Assembly: GCF_001314605.1 (NCBI RefSeq)
Contig: NZ_LIHP01000021.1
Span: forward strand, 291,844-355,843
DNA from: Marinobacter sp. HL-58
GTDB lineage: Bacteria; Pseudomonadota; Gammaproteobacteria; Pseudomonadales; Oleiphilaceae
Reading direction: 5' to 3'
DNA: 64,000 nucleotides
Part shown: positions 1 through 9,113 of the stretch, in pieces
Position numbering within the stretch: the first letter of the stretch is position 1
How the letters are laid out: each line of letters starts with the position of its first letter
Made by a program: the position numbers and the translations under genes
The notes under the pieces: generated by a model
What the model saw: only the letters and a program-made list of their open reading frames with translations
Databases searched by the model: none
What the model was told of the DNA's origin: nothing

Positions 1-370
1 CTTCTCCGGACTGCTCGCCCATTTCAAGCGCGCTCCAGGCGTGGAAAATCCGGTCACCGGTTTTTGCCCATTGCTCAGCACCGGAGAAGCCGTGTTGCCG
101 CACCACATCTTCTATTTCGTTATACATGTCGTGGCCTTTCATCTGTTCAACGGAGGACGAAAAGATACGCGACATGTCCGGCATCTCAGTGGCGTCTTCT
201 TCCGCGGACAGGTCTTCGGTGAGTTCAGAAAATTCATCCTCCATGGTCTGGAGCTCTTCCAGGCTGCTGATGAACGACCGGATGGTGTCGTCCGTCAGGC
301 TTTCTGCGTGGGCAGCGTATGAGAAAACGACAAAGCAGAACACGAAGACAGGGTTCAGTGTGCGGATCAT
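1..370 (-). CDS. Small secreted protein, 3' part cut by window edge
   Basis: I do not recognise this protein. Reading leftwards from an ATG at 370, the frame stays open to the window edge (about 123 codons). The first ~22 residues look like a signal peptide (MKMIRT, then a hydrophobic stretch ending in AAHA before ESLTDD), so it is probably exported to the periplasm. The mature part is acidic (SSLEELQTMEDEFSEL) and probably helical. A GTG two codons upstream (374-376) is an alternative start; GGAGAGGA lies just before it. The C-terminus is outside the window, so no family can be assigned. The strong signal peptide and ribosome site make a real gene likely. Confidence 0.6.
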   Translation of the reverse strand, partial: MIRTLNPVFVFCFVVFSYAAHAESLTDDTIRSFISSLEELQTMEDEFSELTEDLSAEEDATEMPDMSRIFSSSVEQMKGHDMYNEIEDVVRQHGFSGAEQWAKTGDRIFHAWSALEMGEQSGE

Positions 371-475
371 TTTCACAGGTCCTCTCCTTGATGGTTTTTA
401 CCAATCCTCTTGATCGGCGACACTGAAAAAGTAGCTCCCTTTTGATCAGGCCTCAAGACGCTTGGCTATTGACCG

Positions 476-880
476 TCAGGAATCGATTTCGGAATCTGTA
501 TCGCGTTGAGGACTTTCTCCGCTTGCTGGCAGAGCGTCCGTACCGACGCTGACTGAGTCGAGGGGGTGTGATGCGCGTTTCGTAAGCAGTTCAGCGAAAT
601 CGAGCAGCAATTGCTGGTCTTGTTCAAGCAGGGAAATAAAGACGGCATTGAGAGCAACCTGCCTGGCGTTTAACTGGCGGTTCTCGGCAACTGAAAAGAT
701 GTCCGTTATGGAGAACCCCAGGGCCCCGGCAAGGCGATATAACAGGTCAAGGCTCGGTCTTGCGAGGCCCCTCTCGATTCGGGAAAGATTGCCAACATGG
801 GAGTGCGTCTGTTCCGCCAGTTCGGCGAGGGTCAGCCCCTGCTTTTTCCGCAATTGTTTTAATGCCTGGCCTAAATTCAT
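476..880 (-). CDS. XRE-family helix-turn-helix regulator
   Basis: This is a 134-residue cytoplasmic DNA-binding protein. Residues about 4-60 form a Cro/C1-type HTH (LGQALKQLRKKQGLTLAEL, followed by SHVGNLSRIERGLARPSL), the classic layout in which the second helix contacts the operator. The remaining ~70 residues show no sensor domain I recognise; they may dimerise or be disordered, and the tail is acidic and polar. The ATG at 880 is preceded by AAGAG at suitable spacing. It lies alone between a secreted protein gene and a signalling operon, all on the same strand but separated by gaps. Its target is unknown; autoregulation is usual for the family. Confidence 0.8.
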   Translation of the reverse strand: MNLGQALKQLRKKQGLTLAELAEQTHSHVGNLSRIERGLARPSLDLLYRLAGALGFSITDIFSVAENRQLNARQVALNAVFISLLEQDQQLLLDFAELLTKRASHPLDSVSVGTDALPASGESPQRDTDSEIDS

Positions 881-993
881 GACTTATCTCTTCGGTTAAG
901 ACAATGATATTACAGGCAAAAAATGATTTATACAAAGTTGTAATAATTACATATTTGATAATCGAATTAGCATTGTTGGCATAAAAATCAGGA

Positions 994-1027
994 CCTGTTG
1001 ATTATACGATATAGCCGTATAAACAGG
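994..1027. repeat. Imperfect hairpin after the GGDEF-EAL gene
   Basis: CCTGTT and TTATACG on the left pair with CGTATAA and ACAGG on the right around a 7-base loop, with two extra bases (GA) in the left arm. It lies between the XRE start (880) and the GGDEF-EAL stop (1076). It could be a weak terminator for the signalling operon, although no T-run follows, or an operator for the regulator. The rest of 881-1075 is AT-rich with no gene. Confidence 0.4.
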
Positions 1028-1075
1028 TTTCACACAAGCACCAAAAAGAGGTGTTATGATCGCAATCGAGTTGTT

Positions 1076-3400
1076 TCAGTTCAGCTCTTTGCCCTCGGCC
1101 CTCAGTCGCTCCAGAAGATCAGTTTCTGACATCGGTCTGGCAAAATAGAAACCCTGTCCGAATGGGCACCCGAGGGCCTGCAGCATCCGCCACTGTTCTT
1201 CGGTTTCGATGCCTTCGGCGAGCGCCTGGATGCCGAGGCTTTCTGCCATCTGCCGTATGCTGTTGACCATCTTGACCGCGCTCTGATTATCCGGGGTGCC
1301 AACCAGAAAACTTCTGTCAATTTTCAGCATGGTAATGGGAAGTGCCCTCAGTCGTGACAGGGACGAGTACCCGGTACCAAAATCATCAATGGCGACGTCA
1401 ATAGCTGCCTGACGGAGTTCCTGCACAATCCCTTCCATCCGTGGGACGTCACTCATCAGGGAACTTTCAGTCAGCTCAACCTTGAGGGCGGACGGCGGAA
1501 TATTGAATCGTTCAAGTAAGCTGACGACTTCCTGAACCAGCCCGGGCTGCCATAACTGGCCAATGGCCAGGTTAACTGCCATCTGCAGCTGAGTGTGTCC
1601 TTCCGAGCGCCACCGTCGAAGCGTTGTCAGGGCCTCTTCCATCACCCAACTTCCAATGCGAACTATAAGGCCCGTTTCTTCTGCAATGGGAATGAACTCT
1701 GCCGGCGAAATGCAGCTCCCATCGCGCTGGGGCCACCGGATCAGAGCCTCAACCCCGACGGTGCGACTGGTTGTCAGATCAATCAGCGGCTGGAATGCCA
1801 GCTTGAATTCCTGGGCTTCGACAGCGGTGTAGAGCCTGTTCTCCATATCCAGTCGGTGCTGTTGTTTTCTTGACAGTTCACAGGAGAAAAACCGATAGCT
1901 GTTACCGCCAACGTTTTTCGCTTGATACATCGCGCTGTCCGCTCTGGTCAGCAGAGCCGAGGCGTCGCAGGCGTGGCCCGGGCAAAGGCTGATGCCGATG
2001 CTGGCGCCAAGATGGTATTCCCGCCCCCTCACCACAAAGGGCTGCTCCAACGCCTCCAGGATGCGTTCGGCAATGGTTGACATCACGTGTATCAATTCTG
2101 GCGAATCCACCGTCGACAGGCAGTCCTGCGCATCGTAGGGAGCGAGAATAATGAACTCATCACCCCCTTGCCGGGCAACCAGATCAGACTCCCGAACTGC
2201 AAGCTGCAGGCGTTGGGCTACCTGGATCAAAACTTCGTCTCCGGCGTCGTGGCCCAGCGCATCATTGATGAGCTTGAAACCATCAAGATCCATATACAGC
2301 AGTCCGGCAGCTGGTGGAAAAGGACCGGTATGGCGCAGGTGCCTGTCAAGAGCCTCCAGAGCTGCTGACCGATTGGCAAGGCCCGTCAGGGTGTCCCGGT
2401 AGGCCATGTTACGGACCCTTTTTTCACTCCTGCGCCGGCGGGATTTCTCGCGCAGGGCACGGATGCCATGCACGATGTTGTCTGCCATGCGCTGCAGTAA
2501 CCTGAGTTCAGCATCATCGAAGTGTTTGTCTTCCGCAGAGTAAATGGCGAGATAGGTTTCCGGTTCCGTGCCGCGGATGGCAAGAGGGAAGACAATGACC
2601 GTCCGCAATGGTTGTGCGGTTGCTGAGTTATCCACCACGGAGAGATCCCTAGAGTCTTCCGCAATGGCTGATTGCTGGCATCTGCCGGACCGAAGAGACA
2701 GCGCAACAGGGTCCTGGTCTGTCCCTTTTGTACAAAGACCCGACTCAAGGGCCTTGATACAGTGGCCGAACCCACCAGCTTTCGCCAGAAGCTTTACCCG
2801 CCCGTTGCGGTAGGCTTTCGCCTGGCCAACACACGCCAGGGCATAACCCCCGTCTTTCACAAGGCTGTCACAGATGCCAGACAGCATTTCCCGCTCACTG
2901 AGAGCATGAATGACGCGTTCATTGCAGGCACTGAATGCCCGCAGGGCGCGGGTTGTGCCTTTCAATGCGGACTGGGTGCTTTTTGTCTCCAGTTTCTGGA
3001 ATTCCGAGATCCTGCTTAATCGCAACAGGTTGTGAATTCTTGCCGTGAGTTCAACGCCCCGAATCGGCGTACGGATAACGTCTTCCGCCAGATCGCCGAG
3101 ATAACCATTGGCTCTTGCCAGCTCGGCTTCCGAAGCCGCCAGTAAAACCGGTTTCAGTGCCGGAGCGGCCCGTGCCCGGAGTTTCCGGATGCCGGTCTCA
3201 AAGCGAAGAAGTGTTTTTAGATCAATAATGCACAGATCAAAATCGCAATCGTCAATGGTGGCGGGATCAGGCGCAACACATGAGTGACCAATAGAGCGGC
3301 TCAGCACCCGGTAATCGGCAGTCTTACTCAACATGACGGCAATAACCGGGTGTTTCGTCAGCAATTCGGGTTCAGGTGTCAGGGTCGGTGGGTTAATCAC
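1076..3400 (-). CDS. GGDEF-EAL cyclic-di-GMP protein with degenerate receiver and GAF-like regions
   Basis: This is a cytoplasmic signalling protein of ~774 residues with both domains of c-di-GMP turnover. From the N-terminus: a receiver-like region without an obvious phosphorylation pocket (about 1-125), a GAF-like sensor (about 160-320), a GGDEF domain and an EAL domain. The GGDEF signature is intact (RQGGDEF, residues ~412-416) and is preceded by an RxxD inhibitory site (RESD), so cyclase activity with product inhibition is plausible. The EAL domain keeps VEALIR (~551), ELTES and DDFGTGYSS, so phosphodiesterase activity is also plausible. I chose the GTG at 3400 because GAGGA sits 5 bases upstream and it overlaps the KaiC-like stop by 8 bases; a GTG at 3436 is also possible. 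It is third in an operon with a chemoreceptor and a KaiC-like ATPase. Confidence 0.88.
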   Translation of the reverse strand: MINPPTLTPEPELLTKHPVIAVMLSKTADYRVLSRSIGHSCVAPDPATIDDCDFDLCIIDLKTLLRFETGIRKLRARAAPALKPVLLAASEAELARANGYLGDLAEDVIRTPIRGVELTARIHNLLRLSRISEFQKLETKSTQSALKGTTRALRAFSACNERVIHALSEREMLSGICDSLVKDGGYALACVGQAKAYRNGRVKLLAKAGGFGHCIKALESGLCTKGTDQDPVALSLRSGRCQQSAIAEDSRDLSVVDNSATAQPLRTVIVFPLAIRGTEPETYLAIYSAEDKHFDDAELRLLQRMADNIVHGIRALREKSRRRRSEKRVRNMAYRDTLTGLANRSAALEALDRHLRHTGPFPPAAGLLYMDLDGFKLINDALGHDAGDEVLIQVAQRLQLAVRESDLVARQGGDEFIILAPYDAQDCLSTVDSPELIHVMSTIAERILEALEQPFVVRGREYHLGASIGISLCPGHACDASALLTRADSAMYQAKNVGGNSYRFFSCELSRKQQHRLDMENRLYTAVEAQEFKLAFQPLIDLTTSRTVGVEALIRWPQRDGSCISPAEFIPIAEETGLIVRIGSWVMEEALTTLRRWRSEGHTQLQMAVNLAIGQLWQPGLVQEVVSLLERFNIPPSALKVELTESSLMSDVPRMEGIVQELRQAAIDVAIDDFGTGYSSLSRLRALPITMLKIDRSFLVGTPDNQSAVKMVNSIRQMAESLGIQALAEGIETEEQWRMLQALGCPFGQGFYFARPMSETDLLERLRAEGKELN

Positions 3401-4895
3401 GGACGTCCTCAAAGTTGGTTGCGGGTTCTGGTTCACCGCGAAGAATGCCTTTAAGTCCCTTTAGTTCATCACCAACCCTGATGCCGTCTGGCGTAATATC
3501 GAATTCTCGCAGGCCTTTCTCGAAGTCACCGGTGCGCTTTTTGAGTACACCAATGCTTTTACGGATTTCACCGGCTGTTTCCATATAACGGAGCAGGATT
3601 ATGGTGTCCGCAAGGTAGCTTACCCCCATTTCCGTTGTTCTCACCTGGCCCCCGGTTACCGCTTCAACTTCGTTGAGCAGAAGTACGGTGACTCCCATAT
3701 TGACCAGGTAGCGGCATAAGGCATGCAGCCTTCGGGTGACGTTGTCACCGCCGATCGAGAGCTTATAGCCCGCCAGACTGTCGATCATGATAATGCGAGT
3801 GCCGCGTTCCTCGACCTCCTCCCGGACCCGCGCAGCAAATTCATCTGCGGAATAGTACAGAGGTTCAATCGCCTCGATCGCAAAGGCCCCTGATTTGATA
3901 TGGGTTAAAAGCGGTATACTGATTCCTTCGGCTCGCGAAACCAGGGAGCTGGTGAGTTCCTCAAAGGTAAAAACAACGGTTCGTTTTCCCTCCTGACAGG
4001 CATTTTTCATGAACTGAATGCCAAGGGAGGTTTTGCCTACGCCGGTGGGGCCGGAAATGATGGTGACGGTGCCGCGACTGAGCCCTCCCTTGAGTTGCCT
4101 GTCCAGCTCGGGAATGCCGAAGGGCATGTCCACCTTATCAAACTCAATGCCATGGTTGCCTGGTTCCAGCCGGGGGAAGCAGCGCATGCCGCCATGGCCA
4201 AGGCGGATACTGTGTTGGCCGGGCGCAAAGCCCGAGCCTCGGAACTTGGTTACCTCGAGCGAGCGAGTGTCATCTTTCTGATCCAGTTCGATGATCCCGT
4301 CGGCAAGAAATCCCAGTTCCTCACTGTTTGCGCCTGAATTTGCATCTTCGGCGGCACAAATTACCGTAGCGCCCTGGCTGGTCAGGAAGCGAAGCAGGGT
4401 GATTACCTGCTTCCGGTATTGAAATGCATCCGGTGAAAAATACTGCAGGTACGTCAGTGAATCGATGAAGATCCGCGCAGGGCGAACAGCCTCGAAGACC
4501 TCACGAATCCGCTTTGGCAGCTCCGGATTCTCAACATCCTCAGGCGCCATAATGGTGTATGGCTCAACATCATCCATGGCTGCGCCTGAGGGAGAATAAT
4601 CGACAATGCTCACGGTATCGAGACTGAAACCCTGCCGGGCGGCATCCACGCGCAATTGCTGTTCATCCTCACCCATGCTGACAAACAGGCTCCGGGTGCC
4701 CGGGTCTGCAGTCAGAAAGTGGAGGCCGAGGGTGGTTTTGCCCGATCCGGGACCGCCGCGTACGATGTAGCTACGCTGTTGCAACAGACCGCCGCTCAGA
4801 ACCCGGTCGAGGCCGGCTATACCGCTGGTGAGCCTGTCACTCTCGGGATTATTCATAGGCTTTACTCTTGTGTCCTTAGAAACATTGTCAGCCAT
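3393..4895 (-). CDS. KaiC-like double RecA-domain ATPase
   Basis: This is a 500-residue protein with two consecutive KaiC/RadA-type ATPase domains. Domain 1 has Walker A GGPGSGKTT (residues 47-55) and Walker B RIFIDSLT (~141-148). Domain 2 has Walker A GPTGVGKTS (282-290), a catalytic-glutamate region VFTFEEL and Walker B IIMIDSLAGY. Cyanobacterial KaiC has the same two-domain plan, but no kaiA or kaiB is seen here. Proteobacterial KaiC-like proteins often sit beside sensory or c-di-GMP genes and are thought to act as ATP-driven signalling switches. The start codon overlaps the chemoreceptor stop (TAATG), which implies translational coupling. An ATG at 4856 with AAGAG upstream is an alternative start. 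Family assignment is firm; its function here is inferred from position only. Confidence 0.88.
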   Translation of the reverse strand: MADNVSKDTRVKPMNNPESDRLTSGIAGLDRVLSGGLLQQRSYIVRGGPGSGKTTLGLHFLTADPGTRSLFVSMGEDEQQLRVDAARQGFSLDTVSIVDYSPSGAAMDDVEPYTIMAPEDVENPELPKRIREVFEAVRPARIFIDSLTYLQYFSPDAFQYRKQVITLLRFLTSQGATVICAAEDANSGANSEELGFLADGIIELDQKDDTRSLEVTKFRGSGFAPGQHSIRLGHGGMRCFPRLEPGNHGIEFDKVDMPFGIPELDRQLKGGLSRGTVTIISGPTGVGKTSLGIQFMKNACQEGKRTVVFTFEELTSSLVSRAEGISIPLLTHIKSGAFAIEAIEPLYYSADEFAARVREEVEERGTRIIMIDSLAGYKLSIGGDNVTRRLHALCRYLVNMGVTVLLLNEVEAVTGGQVRTTEMGVSYLADTIILLRYMETAGEIRKSIGVLKKRTGDFEKGLREFDITPDGIRVGDELKGLKGILRGEPEPATNFEDVRD

Positions 4896-6856
4896 TAACT
4901 GTGTCTGAACTTTTCGACCGTGCGCTGAAGGTCGCCGCCGAGGCGCGCAAGGTCGTTGGATGACACTGCGATCTCGTTGTTGGCGGTGGCAGACTGGTCA
5001 GTGACTTCGCGGATATTCACAACGCTTTCACTGATGTCTTCGGCCACGGAGGTCTGTTCCTCCACAGCCGTGGCAATCTGAAGGTTCATCGCCTGGATCG
5101 AGGAAACCGATTCGGCAATGCTGTCAAGGGATTCGCCTGCCCGCCGTGTCACTTCCACGGCGGATTCTGCACTGTCACTGTTACGACGCATGCTTTCGGC
5201 GGCTTTATTGGCGCCTTGCTGCAGGGTGTTGACCAGGGTTTCAATTTCACCCGTGGAGTCGTGGGTCCGTTTTGCCAGTGCCCGCACCTCATCGGCCACC
5301 ACCGCAAAACCGCGGCCCTGTTCGCCGGCGCGAGCAGCCTCGATGGCAGCGTTCAGGGCAAGCAGGTTGGTTTGCTCTGCAATGCTTCGGATGACATCCA
5401 GAATGGCGCCGATGTTGGTGCTGTCATCCCGCAGACGGGCGATCAGGTCGGCGCTGGAGTCGACGTCCGCAGACAGCGCTTCGATCTGCGTCATCGCCGA
5501 TGTGACAATCTGGTGACCTGCTTTGGCCTGTTCGTCCGACTCAGCAGCGGAGGTAGCGGCTGACTCCGCATTTTTTGCAACCTCCTGAACAGTGGCGGTC
5601 ATTTCATTCATGGCGGTCGCAACCTGATCGGTTTCGTCACGCTGCTGATTGGCACCGGTGCTGGTCTGTTCGGTAACGGCAGACAGCTCCTCAGAAGCAC
5701 TCGCGATCTGTGCAACACCGTCTGCAACTTCCTTGATGGTACGGCGGAGGTTTTCGGTCATTACCTGCATGGCCATCATCAGCCGGCCAAGTTCGTCCTT
5801 GCGGTCGGTACTGATGTTTTCGCGCAGGTCGCCGTCGGCTACCTTGGCAGCATGATCCACCAGTTGATTCAAGGGAGTTACGATTGCGCGGGTAATGACC
5901 AGGGCGGCGGCAATACCGATGGCCAGCGCCACCACGGTTATAATCGCCAGTACTTGTAAGGTCTGGTCTTTTGCCTGGAGCATCAGGGCCTGCTGGCCTT
6001 TATAGGTCTCTTCGGCCTGCTCAAGCGCGCTCCGGGCCTTTGCGGTCAGGTTGGACTCCAGCTCGTTCAGGCTTTCTATGTTCGACACCAGACTATCGAA
6101 CTGGCTAGCATAGTCGCCGACGGCTTTGGCGATACCGTTGATGTACTCCCGCCCTTCATTGGTATCAGCAGCGTTTGTCAGCTCCGAAATACCGGCGTCT
6201 AATTCGTCGATTCGCTCCTTCAGGCTGTCAGCATCCTCAGATCTTTCTGAAAGCAGGAAGTTTTTCTCCAGGCCCCGGGCATCAAGAATATCCCGGGCCA
6301 ACTCGCCGGCACGTCTGGCCAGGACAAAGGTGTCCTGCGCACGGGCTTCTTCACCGCTTTGCAATTGTCCCAGAGCCCGTCTTTGCTCGAACTGCTCATA
6401 CTCCACAAGTGATTCGACGGCTTCCCGGGCCGAGACTTCCATCGACGCAACGGCTTTCTCGGTTGTTATTCGCTCTTCAATGGTTCGCTCAAACGCACGT
6501 TGATATTCGTCGAGATCTTCCTGAATTGAGCCCATGGCTTGTTGTTGTTCAGGGTCCTCCAGGGCTTTTTCGGATTCTTCAGCCGTTTGCCGGGCAGAGG
6601 CTATGGCACTTCGTGTAGCCTCTGCGTCGTTCTCGCGACCTCTGAGGAAATAATTTTTTTCGTTATACCGTGCCTCTTGCACAAGATTGTTGATGGATGA
6701 AGAGTTTTGGGTGTCGACATTGCTTGTCATCAGGTGACCAAACCCTGAGTAGGCTGCAAATGCCATAACTACAATAAGAATCAGAACAATACCGAAACCC
6801 GAAAATAACTTTTTCCTTACTGACATATTAAATAAAAAATTTTTCAATATAAGCAT
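4895..6856 (-). CDS. Methyl-accepting chemotaxis protein with HBM-type sensor domain
   Basis: This is a 653-residue inner-membrane chemoreceptor. An N-terminal transmembrane helix (about 16-38) is followed by a long helical periplasmic region to ~300, a second transmembrane helix (~303-325), a HAMP domain and a cytoplasmic coiled coil with the kinase-control tip (EQTNLLALNAAIEAARAGE). The periplasmic part carries two related motifs, YNEKNYFLRG and LEKNFLLSE, typical of the helical bimodular (HBM) domain; characterised HBM receptors such as McpS bind TCA-cycle acids. There is no C-terminal NWETF-type tether. The first ATG has AGG 7 bases upstream; a later ATG (MSVRKKL) lacks a clear site. It heads the operon with the KaiC-like ATPase and GGDEF-EAL protein. 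Confidence 0.92.
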   Translation of the reverse strand: MLILKNFLFNMSVRKKLFSGFGIVLILIVVMAFAAYSGFGHLMTSNVDTQNSSSINNLVQEARYNEKNYFLRGRENDAEATRSAIASARQTAEESEKALEDPEQQQAMGSIQEDLDEYQRAFERTIEERITTEKAVASMEVSAREAVESLVEYEQFEQRRALGQLQSGEEARAQDTFVLARRAGELARDILDARGLEKNFLLSERSEDADSLKERIDELDAGISELTNAADTNEGREYINGIAKAVGDYASQFDSLVSNIESLNELESNLTAKARSALEQAEETYKGQQALMLQAKDQTLQVLAIITVVALAIGIAAALVITRAIVTPLNQLVDHAAKVADGDLRENISTDRKDELGRLMMAMQVMTENLRRTIKEVADGVAQIASASEELSAVTEQTSTGANQQRDETDQVATAMNEMTATVQEVAKNAESAATSAAESDEQAKAGHQIVTSAMTQIEALSADVDSSADLIARLRDDSTNIGAILDVIRSIAEQTNLLALNAAIEAARAGEQGRGFAVVADEVRALAKRTHDSTGEIETLVNTLQQGANKAAESMRRNSDSAESAVEVTRRAGESLDSIAESVSSIQAMNLQIATAVEEQTSVAEDISESVVNIREVTDQSATANNEIAVSSNDLARLGGDLQRTVEKFRHS

Positions 6857-7105
6857 AATAAAGCCTATTGCTTATTAAATAAAAAAGAGCATGGTGTTCT
6901 ATCGATTAAGTGGGGTGGTTTATATACGTAATACTACAAATAAGGGATTTTGTTTTAATTGGCAAGAAAGCCAAGTAATAGATTATTAGTATTTGTGTTA
7001 AATATTGCTTAAATCCGCTTTTATATTGTTCTTAATGCATAAAATAAAATTATAAATGCATTTGATGCTTTTTATATTAATGGTGAATATTGGGGGGGGC
7101 AGAAA
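6857..7105. other. AT-rich intergenic stretch upstream of the chemoreceptor
   Basis: No gene is visible. The stretch is strongly AT-rich compared with its surroundings and must hold the promoter of the leftward signalling operon, but I could not pick a convincing -35/-10 pair. A run of eight or more G residues lies near 7092-7099. Confidence 0.5.
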
Positions 7106-7138
7106 CACAAAATCCCGGAGTTTATCCGGGATTTTGTG
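7106..7138 (-). terminator. Terminator of the TRAP transporter operon
   Basis: CACAAAATCCCGG and CCGGGATTTTGTG form a perfect 13-bp stem around a 7-base loop, 24 bases after the dctM stop codon. The A/T-rich outer stem supplies the U-run of a rho-independent terminator. It is symmetrical, so it could work in either direction; no gene reads into it from the left. Confidence 0.8.
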
Positions 7139-7162
7139 ACGGTCGATTCAGGTTTCCTCAGC

Positions 7163-8473
7163 TCAGAACAGCAGATCCGGCAGGTAGGTGGCGATGTCCG
7201 GAAACACCATCAGACAACCAATACCCACGATCTGGATGATCACAAAGGGAACAACCGATCGGTAAATGTCGCCCATGGTTATCCCCGGTGGAACCACCCC
7301 TTTCAGGTAGAACAGGTTGAAACCGAACGGCGGCGTCATATAGCCGATTTCCATATTGATCACGAACAGTATGCCGAACCAGATCGGATCAAAACCCATG
7401 GACTCGACAATGGGTGTAAACACCGGCAGCGTGATCAGCATGATGCCTACCGGGTCCAGCACCATGCCCAGCAGGAAGACAATGAGCATCATGGTGATGA
7501 TGACTGCCCAGGGCCCGCCTGGAATGGACTGGATCATGCCCTCGATCATCGGTTGGGCGCCCATGCTCTGGTAGGCGGCACTGAACGCGTGAGCCGCAAA
7601 CAGGATCCACATGATCATGCCCGTAAGCTTGAAGGTCCGTACCGAGGCATCCTTGATCAATTCCATATTCAGGGCGCGGTAGACCGCGGCCGAGATCAGT
7701 GCCCCCAGTACACCCATGGCTGCTGCCTCGGTGGGCGTGGTAATGCCGCCGATGATCGAACCCAGCACCATGAACACCACCAGGATCGGCAGCAGCACGG
7801 AGCGCAGGGCCGCGAATTTTTCCGGCCATGTGCCCCGCTCTTCCTTGGGCAGGTCCGGCGCGAGGTGCGGCTGCAGGTAGCAGCGGATCAGCACGTAAAG
7901 GGAGGTAAGAACCATCAGCATGATCCCCGGCAGTATGCCGGCCGCAAACATCTTGCCCACCGACACGCCAGTGATCAGGGCATAGAGAATCATCAGGATC
8001 GAGGGGGGGATGAGCACGCCCCAACCACCACCAGTGTTGATGACACCTAGCACCATTTTCTTGTCGTAGCCACGTTCCAGCATGGCGGGCAGGGCGATGG
8101 TGCCCATGGCAACAACCGCCGCACCGCTGATGCCGACCATCGCCGCGAAAATCGCGCAGATGACCAGGGTGCCAATGGCCAGGCCGCCCCGGACGCCGCC
8201 GAACCACAGATGCATCATCCGGTACAGATCCCGGGCAACCCCAGTTCGCTCCAGAATCATGGCCATGAACACAAACAGCGGGATGGCGACCAGGGTAAAG
8301 CTGCCCATGGTGCTCCAGATCTGTGAGGCCACCATGTAGAAGGAGTCAAAACCCCAGGTGAAGTAGAGAAACACCACGGAAACGCCGCCAAGGACGAACG
8401 CAAGTGGCAGGCCCAGTACCAGGAAAAACAGCAGGGAGCCGAAGAAAAGCAGGGTCAGTATTTCAGTGCTCAT
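7163..8473 (-). CDS. dctM: TRAP transporter large permease subunit
   Basis: This 436-residue inner-membrane protein is the transport subunit of a tripartite ATP-independent periplasmic transporter, which imports organic acids using the sodium gradient. It has about 12-13 hydrophobic segments beginning at the N-terminus (ILTLLFFGSLLFFLVLGLPL), the usual DctM length, and conserved stretches such as GVSGAAVVAMG and the PPS of LIPPSILMILY. The start overlaps the dctQ stop (ATGA) and GGGAGG lies 7 bases upstream, so the two subunits are translationally coupled. The substrate cannot be read from this subunit; the surrounding acyl-CoA genes suggest a carboxylate. Confidence 0.93.
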   Translation of the reverse strand: MSTEILTLLFFGSLLFFLVLGLPLAFVLGGVSVVFLYFTWGFDSFYMVASQIWSTMGSFTLVAIPLFVFMAMILERTGVARDLYRMMHLWFGGVRGGLAIGTLVICAIFAAMVGISGAAVVAMGTIALPAMLERGYDKKMVLGVINTGGGWGVLIPPSILMILYALITGVSVGKMFAAGILPGIMLMVLTSLYVLIRCYLQPHLAPDLPKEERGTWPEKFAALRSVLLPILVVFMVLGSIIGGITTPTEAAAMGVLGALISAAVYRALNMELIKDASVRTFKLTGMIMWILFAAHAFSAAYQSMGAQPMIEGMIQSIPGGPWAVIITMMLIVFLLGMVLDPVGIMLITLPVFTPIVESMGFDPIWFGILFVINMEIGYMTPPFGFNLFYLKGVVPPGITMGDIYRSVVPFVIIQIVGIGCLMVFPDIATYLPDLLF

Positions 8474-9021
8474 GCGTTGTCCTCCCGGGATTCTTCCGGC
8501 TCAGGTTCGGGCTGGTAGTAACTGAGGTTGAACGCAATGGCGATGTCCTGCAGCAGTTTCACGATGCCCTGCAGGATCAGCAACAGGGTGGCCAGCGGTA
8601 TAAAGGCTTTTACCGGCCAGATGGGGGGATCCCAGGACGAGTTGGACGTTTGCCGGTTGCTGAAGGATTCCCACGCCATGTCGACGGCAAAGTAAAGCAG
8701 CGCCAGGGTGAACATGAAAAACAGGATCGATGTAAACAGATCGAGAAATGCCCGTTTGCGGCGGCTGAACTTCGAGTAGACCAGGTCCACGTTGACGTGA
8801 CCGTTGTTTGCCAGCAAATAGCCACCGGCCATGAGTCCGTATACACCGAAAATCAACTGGGTCAACTCGCCCGTCCAGGAAAGAGGCATCTCCAGTAGGT
8901 ATCGGAATGCCACGCCTGTGATCAATAACAGGAACATGATCATGACCAGATAGGAGAACCACCGGCCGAGCAGGTTATTGAGCCGGGTCACTCCAGTCAT
9001 GAATGCGGTTAGAGCGCGCAT
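8470..9021 (-). CDS. dctQ: TRAP transporter small permease subunit
   Basis: This 183-residue membrane protein has four predicted helices, as expected for DctQ, the small subunit that pairs with DctM and helps dock the periplasmic binding protein. The family-typical stretch around LSWTGELTQLIFGVYGLMAG is present near residue 50. The C-terminus is acidic and polar (EPEPEESRED). The start at 9021 has GGGGGA shortly upstream. It lies between dctP and dctM on the same strand, the standard order for DctP-type TRAP operons. Confidence 0.9.
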   Translation of the reverse strand: MRALTAFMTGVTRLNNLLGRWFSYLVMIMFLLLITGVAFRYLLEMPLSWTGELTQLIFGVYGLMAGGYLLANNGHVNVDLVYSKFSRRKRAFLDLFTSILFFMFTLALLYFAVDMAWESFSNRQTSNSSWDPPIWPVKAFIPLATLLLILQGIVKLLQDIAIAFNLSYYQPEPEPEESREDNA

Positions 9022-9074
9022 TTTGTCCCCCTGCCGTTAAGGGCTTGGTCGATAGGAATTTGGTTTGCAATGAA

Positions 9075-9100
9075 AAACCGGGCGTGGTCACGCCCGGTTT
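9075..9100 (-). terminator. Hairpin between dctP and dctQ, probable partial terminator
   Basis: AAACCGGGCGTG pairs with CACGCCCGGTTT almost without a loop and is followed by Ts on the minus strand. It is 13 bases after the dctP stop and before dctQM. Such a site is common in binding-protein transport operons, where partial termination or mRNA protection gives more binding protein than permease. Confidence 0.65.
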
Positions 9101-9113
9101 CGTCAGAGCCTGA

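Noticed and set aside
7091..7100. Run of G residues as a regulatory phase-variation tract
   Set aside because: It is short, not inside a gene or between promoter elements I can identify, and could be chance.
7136..8050. A 304-codon plus-strand frame rich in histidine and aspartate
   Set aside because: It is the complement of dctM; the H/D/Q richness is what antisense of membrane-protein codons gives.
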